This document shows, in pieces, positions 13,951-23,940 of a stretch of DNA of 42,656 nt (the first letter of the stretch is position 1; each line of letters begins with the position of its first letter). The translations under genes were made by a program, and so were the position numbers. Location: positions 1-42,656 of the forward strand of contig JAJDCQ010000126.1 in the NCBI GenBank assembly GCA_029260755.1, in the 5' to 3' direction. The notes below the pieces were generated by a model. The model ran no database searches, was not told the DNA's origin, and saw nothing but the letters and a program-made list of their open reading frames with translations. This stretch comes from Planctomycetota bacterium. Its GTDB lineage: Bacteria; Planctomycetota; J058; JAJDCQ01.

Positions 13951-16890
13951 ATGAACGTCCGCTCGCCCAGGATGCGCGCGCTTCACGCCGCGGCCTTCGG
14001 CGCCCTCCTGATCGCTCCTCTGGTCGCGTGGGCCGATGACGCCCCGACGATCGACGAGGTCGAGGCCGCCCGGCAGCGCGTCGTCGCGAAGTGCGTTCCG
14101 GCCGTCTGCGCGATCGCGAGCGGCGGGTCGGGCGTCATCATCGATCCGGCCGGCTACGCCCTGACGAACTTCCACGTCAGCAACACCAACCCGAACCAGA
14201 AGGTCGGGCTGCCGGACGGCAAGGTCTACGACGCGAAGCTGCTCGGGATCGACGCGACCGGCGACATAGCCCTCATCAAGCTCCAGGGCGACGGACCGTT
14301 CCCGTTCGTCGAGCTCGGCAGCAGCGACGCCATGCGCCCGGGCGACCTCGTCTACGCCATGGGCAACCCGTTCGTCCTCGCCGCCGACTACCAGCCGACC
14401 GTCACCGAAGGCGTCGTCAGCGGAATTCACCGCTTCAAGCAGGGCGCCGGCCCGACCGACCTCGTCTACGGCGACTGCATCCAGATCGACGCGGCGATCA
14501 ACCCGGGCAACTCGGGCGGCCCGCTCTTCGACATCCAGGGACGGCTGATCGGCATCAACGGCCTCGGCGGCTTCCGCCAGGACCGCGGCCGCGTCTTCGT
14601 CGGGGTCGGCTACGCGGCGTCGATCGACCAGATCAAGAACTTCCTCTCCGATCTCTACGCGTGTCTGCTCTGCGAGCACGGCACGATGGACGCGACGGTC
14701 GCCGACCGGACCGACCCCGACGACCCGCAGCGGACGCGCGTCGTCGTCGATGCGCTCTTCAAGGACTCGCCCGCCTACGAGGCGGGCCTCCGGCTCGGCG
14801 ACGTGATCCTCGAGCTCGACGGCGAGCCGATCGCGACCCAGAACGGCTTCCTCACCCGACTCCAGCGCCTCCCCGCCAACCGGCGGGTGCATCTGCTCTC
14901 CGCCCGGCGCGACCGCGACGGGGTCTGGACGCGGCAGCGGGTGAGCTTCCGCCTCGCCGGGCTGCCGAGCAGCGTCAAGCCGGGCGCCTTCCGGCGCGAC
15001 CCCGACCTCGTCCTGGCCGAGCTCCAGACGCGGCTCTTGAAGCTCCGGAGCTGGCTCGGGGTGACGGCCGAGGATCAGATGCGCCCCGCCGCGCCGGTTC
15101 GGATGACCGGCACCCGGGTCTTCCACGCGCACGACGCGGACGCCGACGGCGAGCCCGACGCCGCGCCGCGCGCTCCGGACGCGGTCGAGCTCCGCCGGCA
15201 CGGGCCGCGCCTGGTGATGCGCAGCAGCGCCGGCGGCCTCGCGGGCTTCGACGGGTCATCCGCCTGGTCCCGCACCGGCGACGAGCCCGGACCGACCGCG
15301 CTCGCCGACGAGGCGGAGACGCTCGCCGCGGCCGAGGCGATGTTCGACGCCCTCCTGACAAGCAACCCCGAGGACCACTTCGCCGGGCTCGACTTCACCG
15401 GCGGCGAGCTCGTCGGCGGTCGCCGCTGCGACCGGATCGAGGCGGTGTCCAACGAGGGCGTTCGCGTCGCCTATCTCCTCGACCCCGGGGACGGCGCGCT
15501 CCGCGGCTACCGCTACTCCTCGCCCGCCCGCGAGGACCGCGAGGTCGTCGTGATCTTCGAGGAGTTCCGGCTCGCGAGGGGTCGGCAGAGGCCGCACCGG
15601 ATCACCATCGAGGTCGACGGCTTCCGCGAGTCGACCATCGGCGCGATCCGCTGGGACTCCGTCGACCCGCTGGCCGAGGCCGGCGCCCTCCGCGACGCCG
15701 CGGCGGCCTTCCCGGCGATCGGGGCTCCGGACGAGGCGGTCATCGCGCGGGTCGCGGCGACGCCCGCGCCCGCCGGCCCGGCGCCGATCGCGGCGCCCGT
15801 CGGCCCCGGCTTCGCCGACACGGTCGCGAAGGTCTACCCGAGCGTCGTGAAGATCTACGGCGCCGGCGGCTTCCGCGGGATCCCGGGCAACGGCACCGGC
15901 GTGATCACCTCCGCCGACGGGACGATCGTCACCGCGTGGAGCGTCATGCTCGACACCGATCGCCTCAAGGTGGTCACGGCCGACGGCCGGCGGCTCTCGG
16001 CGAAGCTCGAGCGGCGCGACACCGAGCTCGGCCTGGCGCTCCTGAAGGTCGAGGAGGCCGAGGGGCTGCGGCCCCTGCCGCTCGCCCACCGGGCGACGGT
16101 GGAGGCGGGCGACCTCGTCCTCGCGATCGGAAACGCGTTCAACGACGCAGTCGGCGCCGAGCCGCCGGCCGTCGGGCACGGCGTCGTGATGGCGGTCGCG
16201 CCGATCGACCTGCGGGTCTCGGGGCGGGCGCGACGGGCGGTCGAGGGGGCGGCGTTACCCGTGATCATCGTCGATGCCGAGGGCAACCCCGGCACCCAGG
16301 GCGGTCCGCTCCTCGACCGCGAGGGGCGCTGGATCGGGATCAACGGCCGCGTCGTCGAGAACCGCGACTCGAACGAGGAGACCTCCTGGGCCGTCCCGGC
16401 CGCTCACATCCGCGCGTTCCTCGCGGGTCGCTCGGTGCGGCCGCGTCCCGCCCGGGGCGGCGACGAGGTCCCCCGCGGCGGCTGGCTCGGCGTGCGGCTG
16501 CTCGACCTCTCGCTCGATCGCAGCCCGCCCGCCTACGTCGACCGCGTCCCGAAGGGCACGCCGGCGGCGAAGGCCGGCCTGCGTCCCGATGACCTGATCT
16601 TCCAGCTCGACCACGAGACGGTCTCGAGCTGCCGCGCCCTCGACGAGCTGCTCGCCGCGCGGACCGCCGGCGACACGATCACCCTGCACGTGAAGCGCGG
16701 GCGGGTGGTCGTCTCCCTCGAGGTGACGCTCGGCGAGCCGCCCGCTCCTCCGCCGGTCCGACCGGGCGAGGCGGAGGAGCCGCCCGGCGACGAGAAGCCG
16801 GGTGAGGACGAGAAGAAGAAGCCCGACGAAGGCGGCGACGACCACGGCGATCACGACGGCCACGATCACGGCGACGGAGGCGGACGATGA
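13951..16890 (+). CDS. Secreted double HtrA-like protease, one active-looking and one degenerate domain, with two PDZ domains
   Basis: 979 aa. A signal peptide covers residues 1-28 (cleavage AWA|DD). The first trypsin-like domain keeps the HtrA triad: His75 in LTNFHVS, Asp105 in TGDIALIKL and Ser188 in NPGNSGGPL. A PDZ domain follows (about 250-335, YEAGLRLGDVILELDGEPI). After a linker of roughly 280 residues a second protease-like domain (about 620-830) has lost all three: TAWSVM replaces TNxHV, TELGLALLK replaces the DIALL block, and PGTQGGPL replaces GNSGGPL. A second PDZ (about 845-930) precedes a Pro/Glu region and the His/Asp-rich end DDHGDHDGHDHGDGGG, a likely metal-binding tail. The gene overlaps the next one by ATGA. 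It probably acts in periplasmic protein quality control; substrates are unknown. Confidence 0.88.
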   Translation: MNVRSPRMRALHAAAFGALLIAPLVAWADDAPTIDEVEAARQRVVAKCVPAVCAIASGGSGVIIDPAGYALTNFHVSNTNPNQKVGLPDGKVYDAKLLGIDATGDIALIKLQGDGPFPFVELGSSDAMRPGDLVYAMGNPFVLAADYQPTVTEGVVSGIHRFKQGAGPTDLVYGDCIQIDAAINPGNSGGPLFDIQGRLIGINGLGGFRQDRGRVFVGVGYAASIDQIKNFLSDLYACLLCEHGTMDATVADRTDPDDPQRTRVVVDALFKDSPAYEAGLRLGDVILELDGEPIATQNGFLTRLQRLPANRRVHLLSARRDRDGVWTRQRVSFRLAGLPSSVKPGAFRRDPDLVLAELQTRLLKLRSWLGVTAEDQMRPAAPVRMTGTRVFHAHDADADGEPDAAPRAPDAVELRRHGPRLVMRSSAGGLAGFDGSSAWSRTGDEPGPTALADEAETLAAAEAMFDALLTSNPEDHFAGLDFTGGELVGGRRCDRIEAVSNEGVRVAYLLDPGDGALRGYRYSSPAREDREVVVIFEEFRLARGRQRPHRITIEVDGFRESTIGAIRWDSVDPLAEAGALRDAAAAFPAIGAPDEAVIARVAATPAPAGPAPIAAPVGPGFADTVAKVYPSVVKIYGAGGFRGIPGNGTGVITSADGTIVTAWSVMLDTDRLKVVTADGRRLSAKLERRDTELGLALLKVEEAEGLRPLPLAHRATVEAGDLVLAIGNAFNDAVGAEPPAVGHGVVMAVAPIDLRVSGRARRAVEGAALPVIIVDAEGNPGTQGGPLLDREGRWIGINGRVVENRDSNEETSWAVPAAHIRAFLAGRSVRPRPARGGDEVPRGGWLGVRLLDLSLDRSPPAYVDRVPKGTPAAKAGLRPDDLIFQLDHETVSSCRALDELLAARTAGDTITLHVKRGRVVVSLEVTLGEPPAPPPVRPGEAEEPPGDEKPGEDEKKKPDEGGDDHGDHDGHDHGDGGGR

Positions 16891-18188
16891 AGCACGCCGG
16901 CTCTCTTCTCCTCGCGGCGACCCTCGTCATCGCGTCCGCCGGGCTCGCCCGCGCCGACGACGACGCCGACCCGAAGGTCATCGAGAACGCCCTCCACGAC
17001 GCGATCGATGCGGCCTCCCCGTGGGTCGTGCGGATCGACACGATCGGCGGCCTGCCCAAGGCGCCGCCCAGGCCGAAGCCGGCCGGCGCCGGCATGCCGG
17101 GCGGGCGCGGCGGCGGCGGCGGCGGCGAGCAGAAGCAGGCGCTCGTCTCGAAGGAGTTCAAGCGGAGCCGCGGACCGGTCTCGGGCGTGATCGTCCGCGA
17201 GGACGGTCTGATCGTCACGAGCACGTTCGCCCTCTCGCGCCGCCCGCGCCACATCTTCGTCACCCTCGCCGACGGCCGTCGCTTCGTCGCCGTCGAGAAG
17301 GGTCGCGACGAGGGCCGCGGGATCGTCTGCCTGAAGGTCGACGCCACCGACCTCCCGGTCCCCGAGGCGGGCCCGGACCGCCCGACCGTCGGCTCGTTCG
17401 CTCTGGCCCTCGGCCGCGGCCTCGGCGGCGCGCCCGACGCCGCCCCGACCGTGAATCTCGGCGTGGTGAGCGCCCACGGTCGCCTCGGCGGTCGGGCGCT
17501 CCAGACGAGCGCGCGGACCTCGCCGCTGAACTACGGCGGGGCGCTCGTCGACGCGCGCGGTCGCGCTCTCGGCGTGATCGTGCCGCTCGGTCTCCAGGGC
17601 GGACAGGATCAGCAGGGCGCCCTCCAGCTCTACGGCAGCGGGATCGGGTTCGCGATCCCGTGGCACGACCTGCGCCGGATCGTCGGCAAGCTGGCCGGCG
17701 GCGAGGTGATCCTGCCCGGCTGGGTCGGCGTCCAGCTCGACACCGCCCACGAGGGCGAGGGCGTCCGCCTCCAGCAGGTCGTGCCCGGCAGCCCGGCCGC
17801 CGAGGCGGGCCTGCGGGCCGGCCAGATCATCGTCAGCATCGATGGCGAGCCGGTCGACGAGCCGCAGCAGGTCCAGCAGGCCCTCTCGAGCCGCGACGCC
17901 GGCGACGAGGTCACCCTCGGCATCCGTCGGCCGTCGGACGACGCCACCTGGGAGGTCCGGGTGAAGCTCGCCCCGCGGCCCGCAGAGGACGGGATCCGTC
18001 CCCAGCTCCCGGCCCCGCCGGGCGGCGGCGGCGAGGATCCCGGTCACGACGACCACGACGGTCACGATCACGGAGAGCACGACGGCCACGACCACGGCGA
18101 GCCGCCCGCGCCGACGCCGCCGCCCGCTCCGAAGCCCGATCCCGAAGACGAGAAGCCCAGGACGCCCCGCCGGTCGGGGCCGTTCTAG
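16887..18188 (+). CDS. Secreted degenerate HtrA-like protein with PDZ and His-rich tail
   Basis: 433 aa, translationally coupled by an ATGA overlap. A signal peptide is at 1-23 (AGLARA|DDD). A protease-like fold runs to about residue 265 with an inserted Gly/Pro-rich loop, but the triad is gone: VTSTFALS in place of TNxHV, GRGIVCLKV in place of DIALLK, and SPLNYGGALVD in place of GNSGGPL. The PDZ domain (about 270-365) is well kept: GWVGVQLD, GSPAAEAGLRAGQIIVSIDGEPV. The end carries GHDDHDGHDHGEHDGHDHGE, very similar to the tail of the preceding protein, then a Pro-rich stretch. It is probably a non-catalytic partner or binding protein derived from the same ancestor. Confidence 0.85.
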   Translation: MKHAGSLLLAATLVIASAGLARADDDADPKVIENALHDAIDAASPWVVRIDTIGGLPKAPPRPKPAGAGMPGGRGGGGGGEQKQALVSKEFKRSRGPVSGVIVREDGLIVTSTFALSRRPRHIFVTLADGRRFVAVEKGRDEGRGIVCLKVDATDLPVPEAGPDRPTVGSFALALGRGLGGAPDAAPTVNLGVVSAHGRLGGRALQTSARTSPLNYGGALVDARGRALGVIVPLGLQGGQDQQGALQLYGSGIGFAIPWHDLRRIVGKLAGGEVILPGWVGVQLDTAHEGEGVRLQQVVPGSPAAEAGLRAGQIIVSIDGEPVDEPQQVQQALSSRDAGDEVTLGIRRPSDDATWEVRVKLAPRPAEDGIRPQLPAPPGGGGEDPGHDDHDGHDHGEHDGHDHGEPPAPTPPPAPKPDPEDEKPRTPRRSGPF

Positions 18189-18218
18189 ACGTTCAGCTCA
18201 GACGGAAACGAGACGACG

Positions 18219-19346
18219 ATGTCGACCAACCGCAGCGTGTTCCTTCGCCTCGCCCTCGCGGGCGTCCTCGCCGCCCTCATCGCGGGTGCGTCGCTGCTCG
18301 GACCGAGCTTCGTCTTCGCCCGCGACGACGAGGAGGGAACCGGCGGCGACCGGGATCGCGACCTCGAGGTGCTCCCGCGCCCGGAGCTGATCACCGAGCG
18401 AGCGGAGCGCGGCATCGAGCGCGGCGTCGAGTGGCTCGCGCGGAACCAGCAGCGCGACGGGAGCTGGGGGAGCGGCGGAGGCTACGGCGCCTACCCGGCC
18501 GCGATGACCGGCCTCGCCGGCACCGCGATCGCCATGCACGGCGACACGACCTCGCGCGGGCGCTACTCGCGAAACCTCCGCACCGCGGTCGACTACCTCC
18601 TCCGCCTCCAGCAGCGGAACGGCCTGATCGCCGGAGCGGCGGGGCGCTCGATGTACGGCCACGGCTTCTCGATGCTCTTCCTCAGCCAGGTCTACGGCAC
18701 CGAGGAGGACCCGGCCCGCGAGCGCAAGATCCACGACGCCCTCGCCAAGGGAGCGAAGCTCACCGCCCGGAGCCAGAGCCGCCTCGGCGGATGGCTCTAC
18801 ACGCCGGACTCCGGCGGCGACGAGGGCAGCGTCACCGTCACGCAGGTCCAGGCGCTCCGCGGCGCCCGCGACGCCGGCGTCCACGTCCCGGGCGAGACGA
18901 TCAAGAAGGCGGTCAAGTACATCGAGATGTCGGTCTGCCCCGACGGCGGGATCGCCTACCGGGCCGGCAGCGGCGGCGGCATGGGCGGCAGCCGTCCGCC
19001 GATCACCGCGGCGGCCGTGGCCGTCCTCTACAACGCCGGCCAGTACGACAGCCCGATGGTCGAGAAGGCGATCGAGTACTGCAAGCGCCGGCTGATCCGG
19101 GGCCAGGACGCCCAGGCCGTCTGGGGCCACTGGTTCTACACCCATCTCTACCTGGCGCAGGCGATGTACCAGCGCGGCGGCAAGGACTGGGAGGAGTACT
19201 TCCCGACGATCCGCGACCGCCTCCTCAAGATGCAGGCCCGCGACGGGAGCTGGCAGGGCGACGGCGTCGGCACCGTCTACGGCACGGCGCTCGCCCTGAC
19301 GATCCTGCAGCTCCCCTACGAGGCGCTGCCGATCTACCAGCGCTAA
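18219..19346 (+). CDS. Secreted prenyltransferase/squalene-oxidase repeat protein
   Basis: 375 aa with a signal sequence (residues 1-35, LALAGVLAALIAGASLLG). The mature part is an alpha/alpha barrel of terpene-cyclase-like repeats: AIERGVEWLARNQQRDGSWG-type units recur (RNGLIAG, SRLGGWLYTP, CPDGGIAYR, ARDGSWQG), each with the aromatic/Gly turn of QW motifs. The acidic DXDD motif of squalene-hopene cyclases is not seen, so it is probably not a cyclase. Similar secreted proteins are abundant in planctomycetes, with unknown function. It lies 30 bp after the HtrA-like gene and upstream of moxR, apparently in the same transcription unit. Confidence 0.85.
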   Translation: MSTNRSVFLRLALAGVLAALIAGASLLGPSFVFARDDEEGTGGDRDRDLEVLPRPELITERAERGIERGVEWLARNQQRDGSWGSGGGYGAYPAAMTGLAGTAIAMHGDTTSRGRYSRNLRTAVDYLLRLQQRNGLIAGAAGRSMYGHGFSMLFLSQVYGTEEDPARERKIHDALAKGAKLTARSQSRLGGWLYTPDSGGDEGSVTVTQVQALRGARDAGVHVPGETIKKAVKYIEMSVCPDGGIAYRAGSGGGMGGSRPPITAAAVAVLYNAGQYDSPMVEKAIEYCKRRLIRGQDAQAVWGHWFYTHLYLAQAMYQRGGKDWEEYFPTIRDRLLKMQARDGSWQGDGVGTVYGTALALTILQLPYEALPIYQR

Positions 19347-19424
19347 CAGACTTGCTAGAAACTCCGCGTCCCTGGCGACGTCCAACTCTCGAAGAGCTCG
19401 CGCAATCGCAGCGAAGAGGAATCG

Positions 19425-20486
<1,062 letters not shown>

Positions 20487-20499
20487 TCCCCGGCGCCCG

Positions 20500-21843
20500 G
20501 TGACCGACGTCGCGACCGAGTCTGCGCCTGCGGCCACGCCGAGCGCTCCGGTCGCGCGCCGTCGGCCGCTCCGCCTGGTCGCGTCGCTCGCCGCCCTCGT
20601 CGCGATCGGCGTCGGCGCCGGTCTCATCGTCCCCCAGTGGCTGGCGACCCGTCGCATCCGCCGCGCCCTCGCCGAGGAGCGCTACGACGACGCCCTCGAG
20701 GGCTACGTCGCGCTCGCCCGAGGTCGTGGTCGCGATGATCCGCCGCTGCTCCGCGAGGTCGTCGGCGCCGTCGTCGAGGCGGCCCTGCGCGAGGGGCATC
20801 CGGCGCTCGAGACGGTCGACGCGCCGCTCCTTCGCGAGCTCGCTGCCCTCGAGCGCCCCGGCGGGCCCCTCCTCGACGCGTTCGAGGAGGCGCTCTTCGT
20901 TTGGCCCGGCCCCGGGCCACCCCTCCCTCGCGATCTCGACCTCGTGACCGGGCTCGCCCGCCACCGGACCGAGTGGCGCGAGGCGCTCCGCGAGCGTCTG
21001 ACCGACGAGAGGTCGGCGATCGATGTCTCGTTCCACCTCGTCGAGCTCGGCGACGCCGCCGCCCTCCGCTGGGCCCGCGCCGTCGTCCAGGCGCCTGGCG
21101 GCTCCGACGACGGCGCCACGTTCGGGCGCGAGCGGGCCGCCCTCGAGGCCATCGCCGAGCTCGGCGACGAGGCGGCGGACCTCGAGCGAATCCTCGCCCT
21201 CTCGCCCGCCCTTCCGGCGGTCCGGCGGCGGCCCCTCACGGACGCGGCCATCGGTCTTCTCGGAGCTCGAAGCGCGGCGGCGCGCCCCGCGGCGGCCCGG
21301 CATCTCCGAGCTCGGCTCACCATCGCCCGCCGGAGCGGCGACCGGGTCACCCTGGCCGCCGCCCTGCTCCGGCTCGGCGACGAGACGGGGCGGCCGCTCC
21401 TCGAACGCGTCGCGCTGGACGACGTCGACGGCCTCACCCCCTGGAACGCGCAGCGCCTCGAGGCGGCCATCGCGCTGGATCGGGTCGGCGACCCGGCCGC
21501 CCGCGAGGTCGTCGCGACGTTCGCGGCCCTCGACCCGCTGGAGGACGGCCAGTTCTTCCATCGCGAGCTGTTTCGCTGGCTCGCCCTCGAGCGCGACCCG
21601 CCGCGCCTCGACGTCATCGCCGCCCGCGCCGGGCGCGTCCTCGAGGGCGAGCTCGTCCCGACCCGGGAGCCCTGGGCCTTCGAGCATCTCGCGGCCACAG
21701 GACGCCTCGACGACCTGCGCCTCCTCTGGCGCCCGCTCGCGAACGAGGACCTGGACGAGGCGGACCTCGCCGGACGCGTCCTCGAGACCCGGATGGCCGC
21801 CCTCGTGACCGCCCTGCGCATCCTCGACCGTCACGGATTCTGA
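20500..21843 (+). CDS. Membrane-anchored helical-repeat hypothetical protein
   Basis: 447 aa from a GTG start 13 nt after moxR. Residues 1-24 are Ala/Pro-rich and cytoplasmic, and one transmembrane helix spans about 26-46 (LVASLAALVAIGVGAGLIVPQW). The rest is alpha-helical with repeated Leu/Ala/Arg-rich helix pairs resembling HEAT or Sel1-type solenoids (LRRLGDETGRPLLERVALDDVDG, AIALDRVGDPAAREVVATFAAL). No catalytic motif is seen and no family is recognised. The close spacing suggests co-expression with moxR. It ends 26 bp from the convergent gene at 21870. Confidence 0.7.
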   Translation: MTDVATESAPAATPSAPVARRRPLRLVASLAALVAIGVGAGLIVPQWLATRRIRRALAEERYDDALEGYVALARGRGRDDPPLLREVVGAVVEAALREGHPALETVDAPLLRELAALERPGGPLLDAFEEALFVWPGPGPPLPRDLDLVTGLARHRTEWREALRERLTDERSAIDVSFHLVELGDAAALRWARAVVQAPGGSDDGATFGRERAALEAIAELGDEAADLERILALSPALPAVRRRPLTDAAIGLLGARSAAARPAAARHLRARLTIARRSGDRVTLAAALLRLGDETGRPLLERVALDDVDGLTPWNAQRLEAAIALDRVGDPAAREVVATFAALDPLEDGQFFHRELFRWLALERDPPRLDVIAARAGRVLEGELVPTREPWAFEHLAATGRLDDLRLLWRPLANEDLDEADLAGRVLETRMAALVTALRILDRHGF

Positions 21844-21869
21844 CGGCCGACCGGCGAGCTCGGCCTCGC

Positions 21870-22922
21870 TCAGTCGCCTTCGACGGCGAGCGGCCGGGCG
21901 GTCGTCGTCTCCTTCCGGCCGACCTCCAGGTCGTAGGTCCGACCGTCCACGGCGAGGACCCCGCCCGCGGTCATCTCCAGCTCGAGGGAGCGACCGACCC
22001 CGGTCGTCCGGTGGATTCGCGATCGCGCGGATCCTTCGACCTCGCGCCAGGCGACCTCGCCGTGCTCGGCGCGGAAGGCCACGTCGGTGAGGCGCCCGAT
22101 CGCGACGAGGTGCTCCTCGTCCGTCCTGACGACCCGCCAGGCCCAGGTCTCCTCGATGGCGAAGTCGAGCTCGTGGTGGGAGCGCAACCGCGTTTCGCTC
22201 CACGCGGTGGCCGGCGCGCCGGGCAGGATCGGTCCGGCCAGGACGGTGCCGGCGCAGCGGAGGCCGGTGTCGATGTCGAAGTAGGACTCGAGCGCCTTCC
22301 GGGCCGCGCCCGCCTCTCGAGGGAGCTGCCGGTGGAGCGCTCGCACCTCGCCGAGCTCCTCGCGACGGCGGTCCTGGACGCGCCCGCGCGCGTCGACCGT
22401 TACCCTGGTGCCGATCGGCTCGACGATTCGCCAGCGCGCCTCCTCACGATCGCTTCGCGACGCCGTGACCACGCCCTCGACGAGGCGGAGCTCGCCGACG
22501 AGGCCGGCGGTGCCACCGGTGATGCGCAGCTCGGCCGCCGTCTCGAGGTGGTGGCGTCCGGTCAGCGCGCCAGCTTCGGGACCGGTCGTCGTCCCGAGGG
22601 AGGTCGTGATGGTGAGGTCGCGCTCGATCCGGAAGGCGTCGCCCTTCGCGACGGCGAGGGCGACCGGCGCGGCCGGAAGGGGGAGATCGACGCGCGCGAC
22701 GTCGACCTCGGGAACATCGCGGACGGTGTCGCCGACGCGAACCCGATAGACGCCGTCGCGCAGCTCGATGAGCTCGCCCTCCACCGTCTCCCCGGTGCGT
22801 AGCTCGATGCGGACCGGCCCCTCGTCAGGACGCGCCTCGGCGACCGAGCCGCTCACGACGAGGAGGATCGAGGCGACCAGGCAACCCTGGACGGTCCGGG
22901 GACGAAGGCGCGGGCTCTTCAC
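21870..22922 (-). CDS. Secreted hypothetical protein with N-terminal small beta domain
   Basis: 350 aa from a GTG at 22922, chosen because GAGAGGAG lies about 8 nt upstream and a good signal peptide follows directly (VQGCLVASILLVVSGSVAEA); the longer frame adds an unlikely leader. The mature N terminus RIELRTGETVEGELIELRDGVYRVRVGD is a small all-beta motif seen at the start of many planctomycete secreted proteins. The remaining 260 residues are beta-rich, with a pattern like the DUF6263 type of large beta-sandwich (GDAFRIERDLTITT, WRIVEPIGTRVTVDARG, LTDVAFRAEHGE). That assignment is tentative and the function is unknown. Confidence 0.7.
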   Translation of the reverse strand: MKSPRLRPRTVQGCLVASILLVVSGSVAEARPDEGPVRIELRTGETVEGELIELRDGVYRVRVGDTVRDVPEVDVARVDLPLPAAPVALAVAKGDAFRIERDLTITTSLGTTTGPEAGALTGRHHLETAAELRITGGTAGLVGELRLVEGVVTASRSDREEARWRIVEPIGTRVTVDARGRVQDRRREELGEVRALHRQLPREAGAARKALESYFDIDTGLRCAGTVLAGPILPGAPATAWSETRLRSHHELDFAIEETWAWRVVRTDEEHLVAIGRLTDVAFRAEHGEVAWREVEGSARSRIHRTTGVGRSLELEMTAGGVLAVDGRTYDLEVGRKETTTARPLAVEGD

Positions 22923-23032
22923 AGCGAGGCTCCTCTCGGTCGGGCGGTCGCGTCGGTGAGCGCACGCCCCATGCCAGAAGGCGCCTCCGTCACCATTCCC
23001 GAGAAGCGCGGCCTGGAACACGCGAACGGCAT

Positions 23033-23126
23033 CTCACGCAAAGGCGCAAAGGCGCCAAGGATCGTTGCTCTGATCCGAGATCTCGACCTGGCAGAGGCCC
23101 TTTGCGCCTTTGCGCCTTTGCGTGAG
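23033..23126. repeat. Palindromic repeat with GCGCAAAGG units
   Basis: Left arm 23033-23060 (CTCACGCAAAGGCGCAAAGG continuing CGCCAAGG) pairs with right arm 23098-23126, giving an almost perfect 28-bp stem around a 37-bp centre. The arms are built from the 9-bp unit GCAAAGGCG. Repeats of this kind are scattered in intergenic DNA of many environmental bacteria. No target duplication is obvious. It lies between two minus-strand genes, and the remaining bases of this 271-bp gap hold nothing recognisable. Confidence 0.8.
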
Positions 23127-23193
23127 GTTTCGTCGTTCCTTCGGACGGATCGCCCCTCGCCCGATTGTGGAGAACCGTTACACCCGCCTCTCG

Positions 23194-23940
23194 TCAGCGC
23201 GCGGCCACGCGGGCGTCGACCGGGTCCGCCTCGCCGAGCAGCCAGGGCACGAGCTCGGCCCGGACCGCGGCGACGAGCGCCTCGTCATCGAGGTACTCGG
23301 CCGCCTCCTCGGGATGGTGCTCGCGCGAGATCGGGTAGCCCGCGAACCAGTGTCCTCCGACGAGGCGCATCATCCGGTCGCTCGCCGGGTTCGCCGCCGC
23401 CCGGACGATCGAGCCGGTGGCGAGCTCGAGAGGGAATGCGCGCGGCCGGATCGGACCGGACGGAATCGGCCCGAGACCACGAACGGCGCGGGCGGCCTTC
23501 GCCGAGGCGACGGCGTGTTCCTTGCCCGGCCGGACGAGCGCGCGCTCACCCGCCTCGATCGCTCGGCGAGCCTCGACCTCGTCCGGCGACCGCTTCTCTC
23601 GAGCAGGCAACACCGCCCAGGCGAGGGCGATCGCGGCGCGCCAGACCGCCTCCAGGTCGGCGGCCTCGAGGGCGAGGAGCCACGGCACGAGGCTCTCCGT
23701 CTGCCCACCGGTCCCCTTCGCCATCGACGCCAGCACGCCGCCGATTCCGGAGTGTCCCGACGATCGCAGGGCCTCGGCTCGCTCCTCGAGCCTGCGGGTA
23801 TGGGCCGCGCGAACCTCGGCGAGCACCTCCTCGAAGCTCCGCCCGGCGAGGCCGAGGGCCGGTTGGTACCCCACGAGCTCCAGGAGCTCCCGCCGGTCGG
23901 CGGGCAGTCGCGGCAGGCGAGCGTCGTCCTCACTCGCCAT
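23194..23940 (-). CDS. Hypothetical protein (248 aa) coupled to the TPR gene
   Basis: No family is recognised. The protein is soluble, mostly helical and rich in Ala, Arg and Glu, with no signal peptide. Segments that stand out are LPADRRELLELVGYQPALGL at the N terminus, a Gly-rich turn GHSGIGGVLASMAKGTGG, and RMMRLVGGHWFAGYPISREHHPEEAAEYLDD near the C terminus, where aromatic and His residues cluster. The start overlaps the end of the upstream TPR gene by 11 bp and has GAGGAGG 6 nt before the ATG, so expression is coupled to it and probably to gyrB. Confidence 0.7.
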   Translation of the reverse strand: MASEDDARLPRLPADRRELLELVGYQPALGLAGRSFEEVLAEVRAAHTRRLEERAEALRSSGHSGIGGVLASMAKGTGGQTESLVPWLLALEAADLEAVWRAAIALAWAVLPAREKRSPDEVEARRAIEAGERALVRPGKEHAVASAKAARAVRGLGPIPSGPIRPRAFPLELATGSIVRAAANPASDRMMRLVGGHWFAGYPISREHHPEEAAEYLDDEALVAAVRAELVPWLLGEADPVDARVAAR

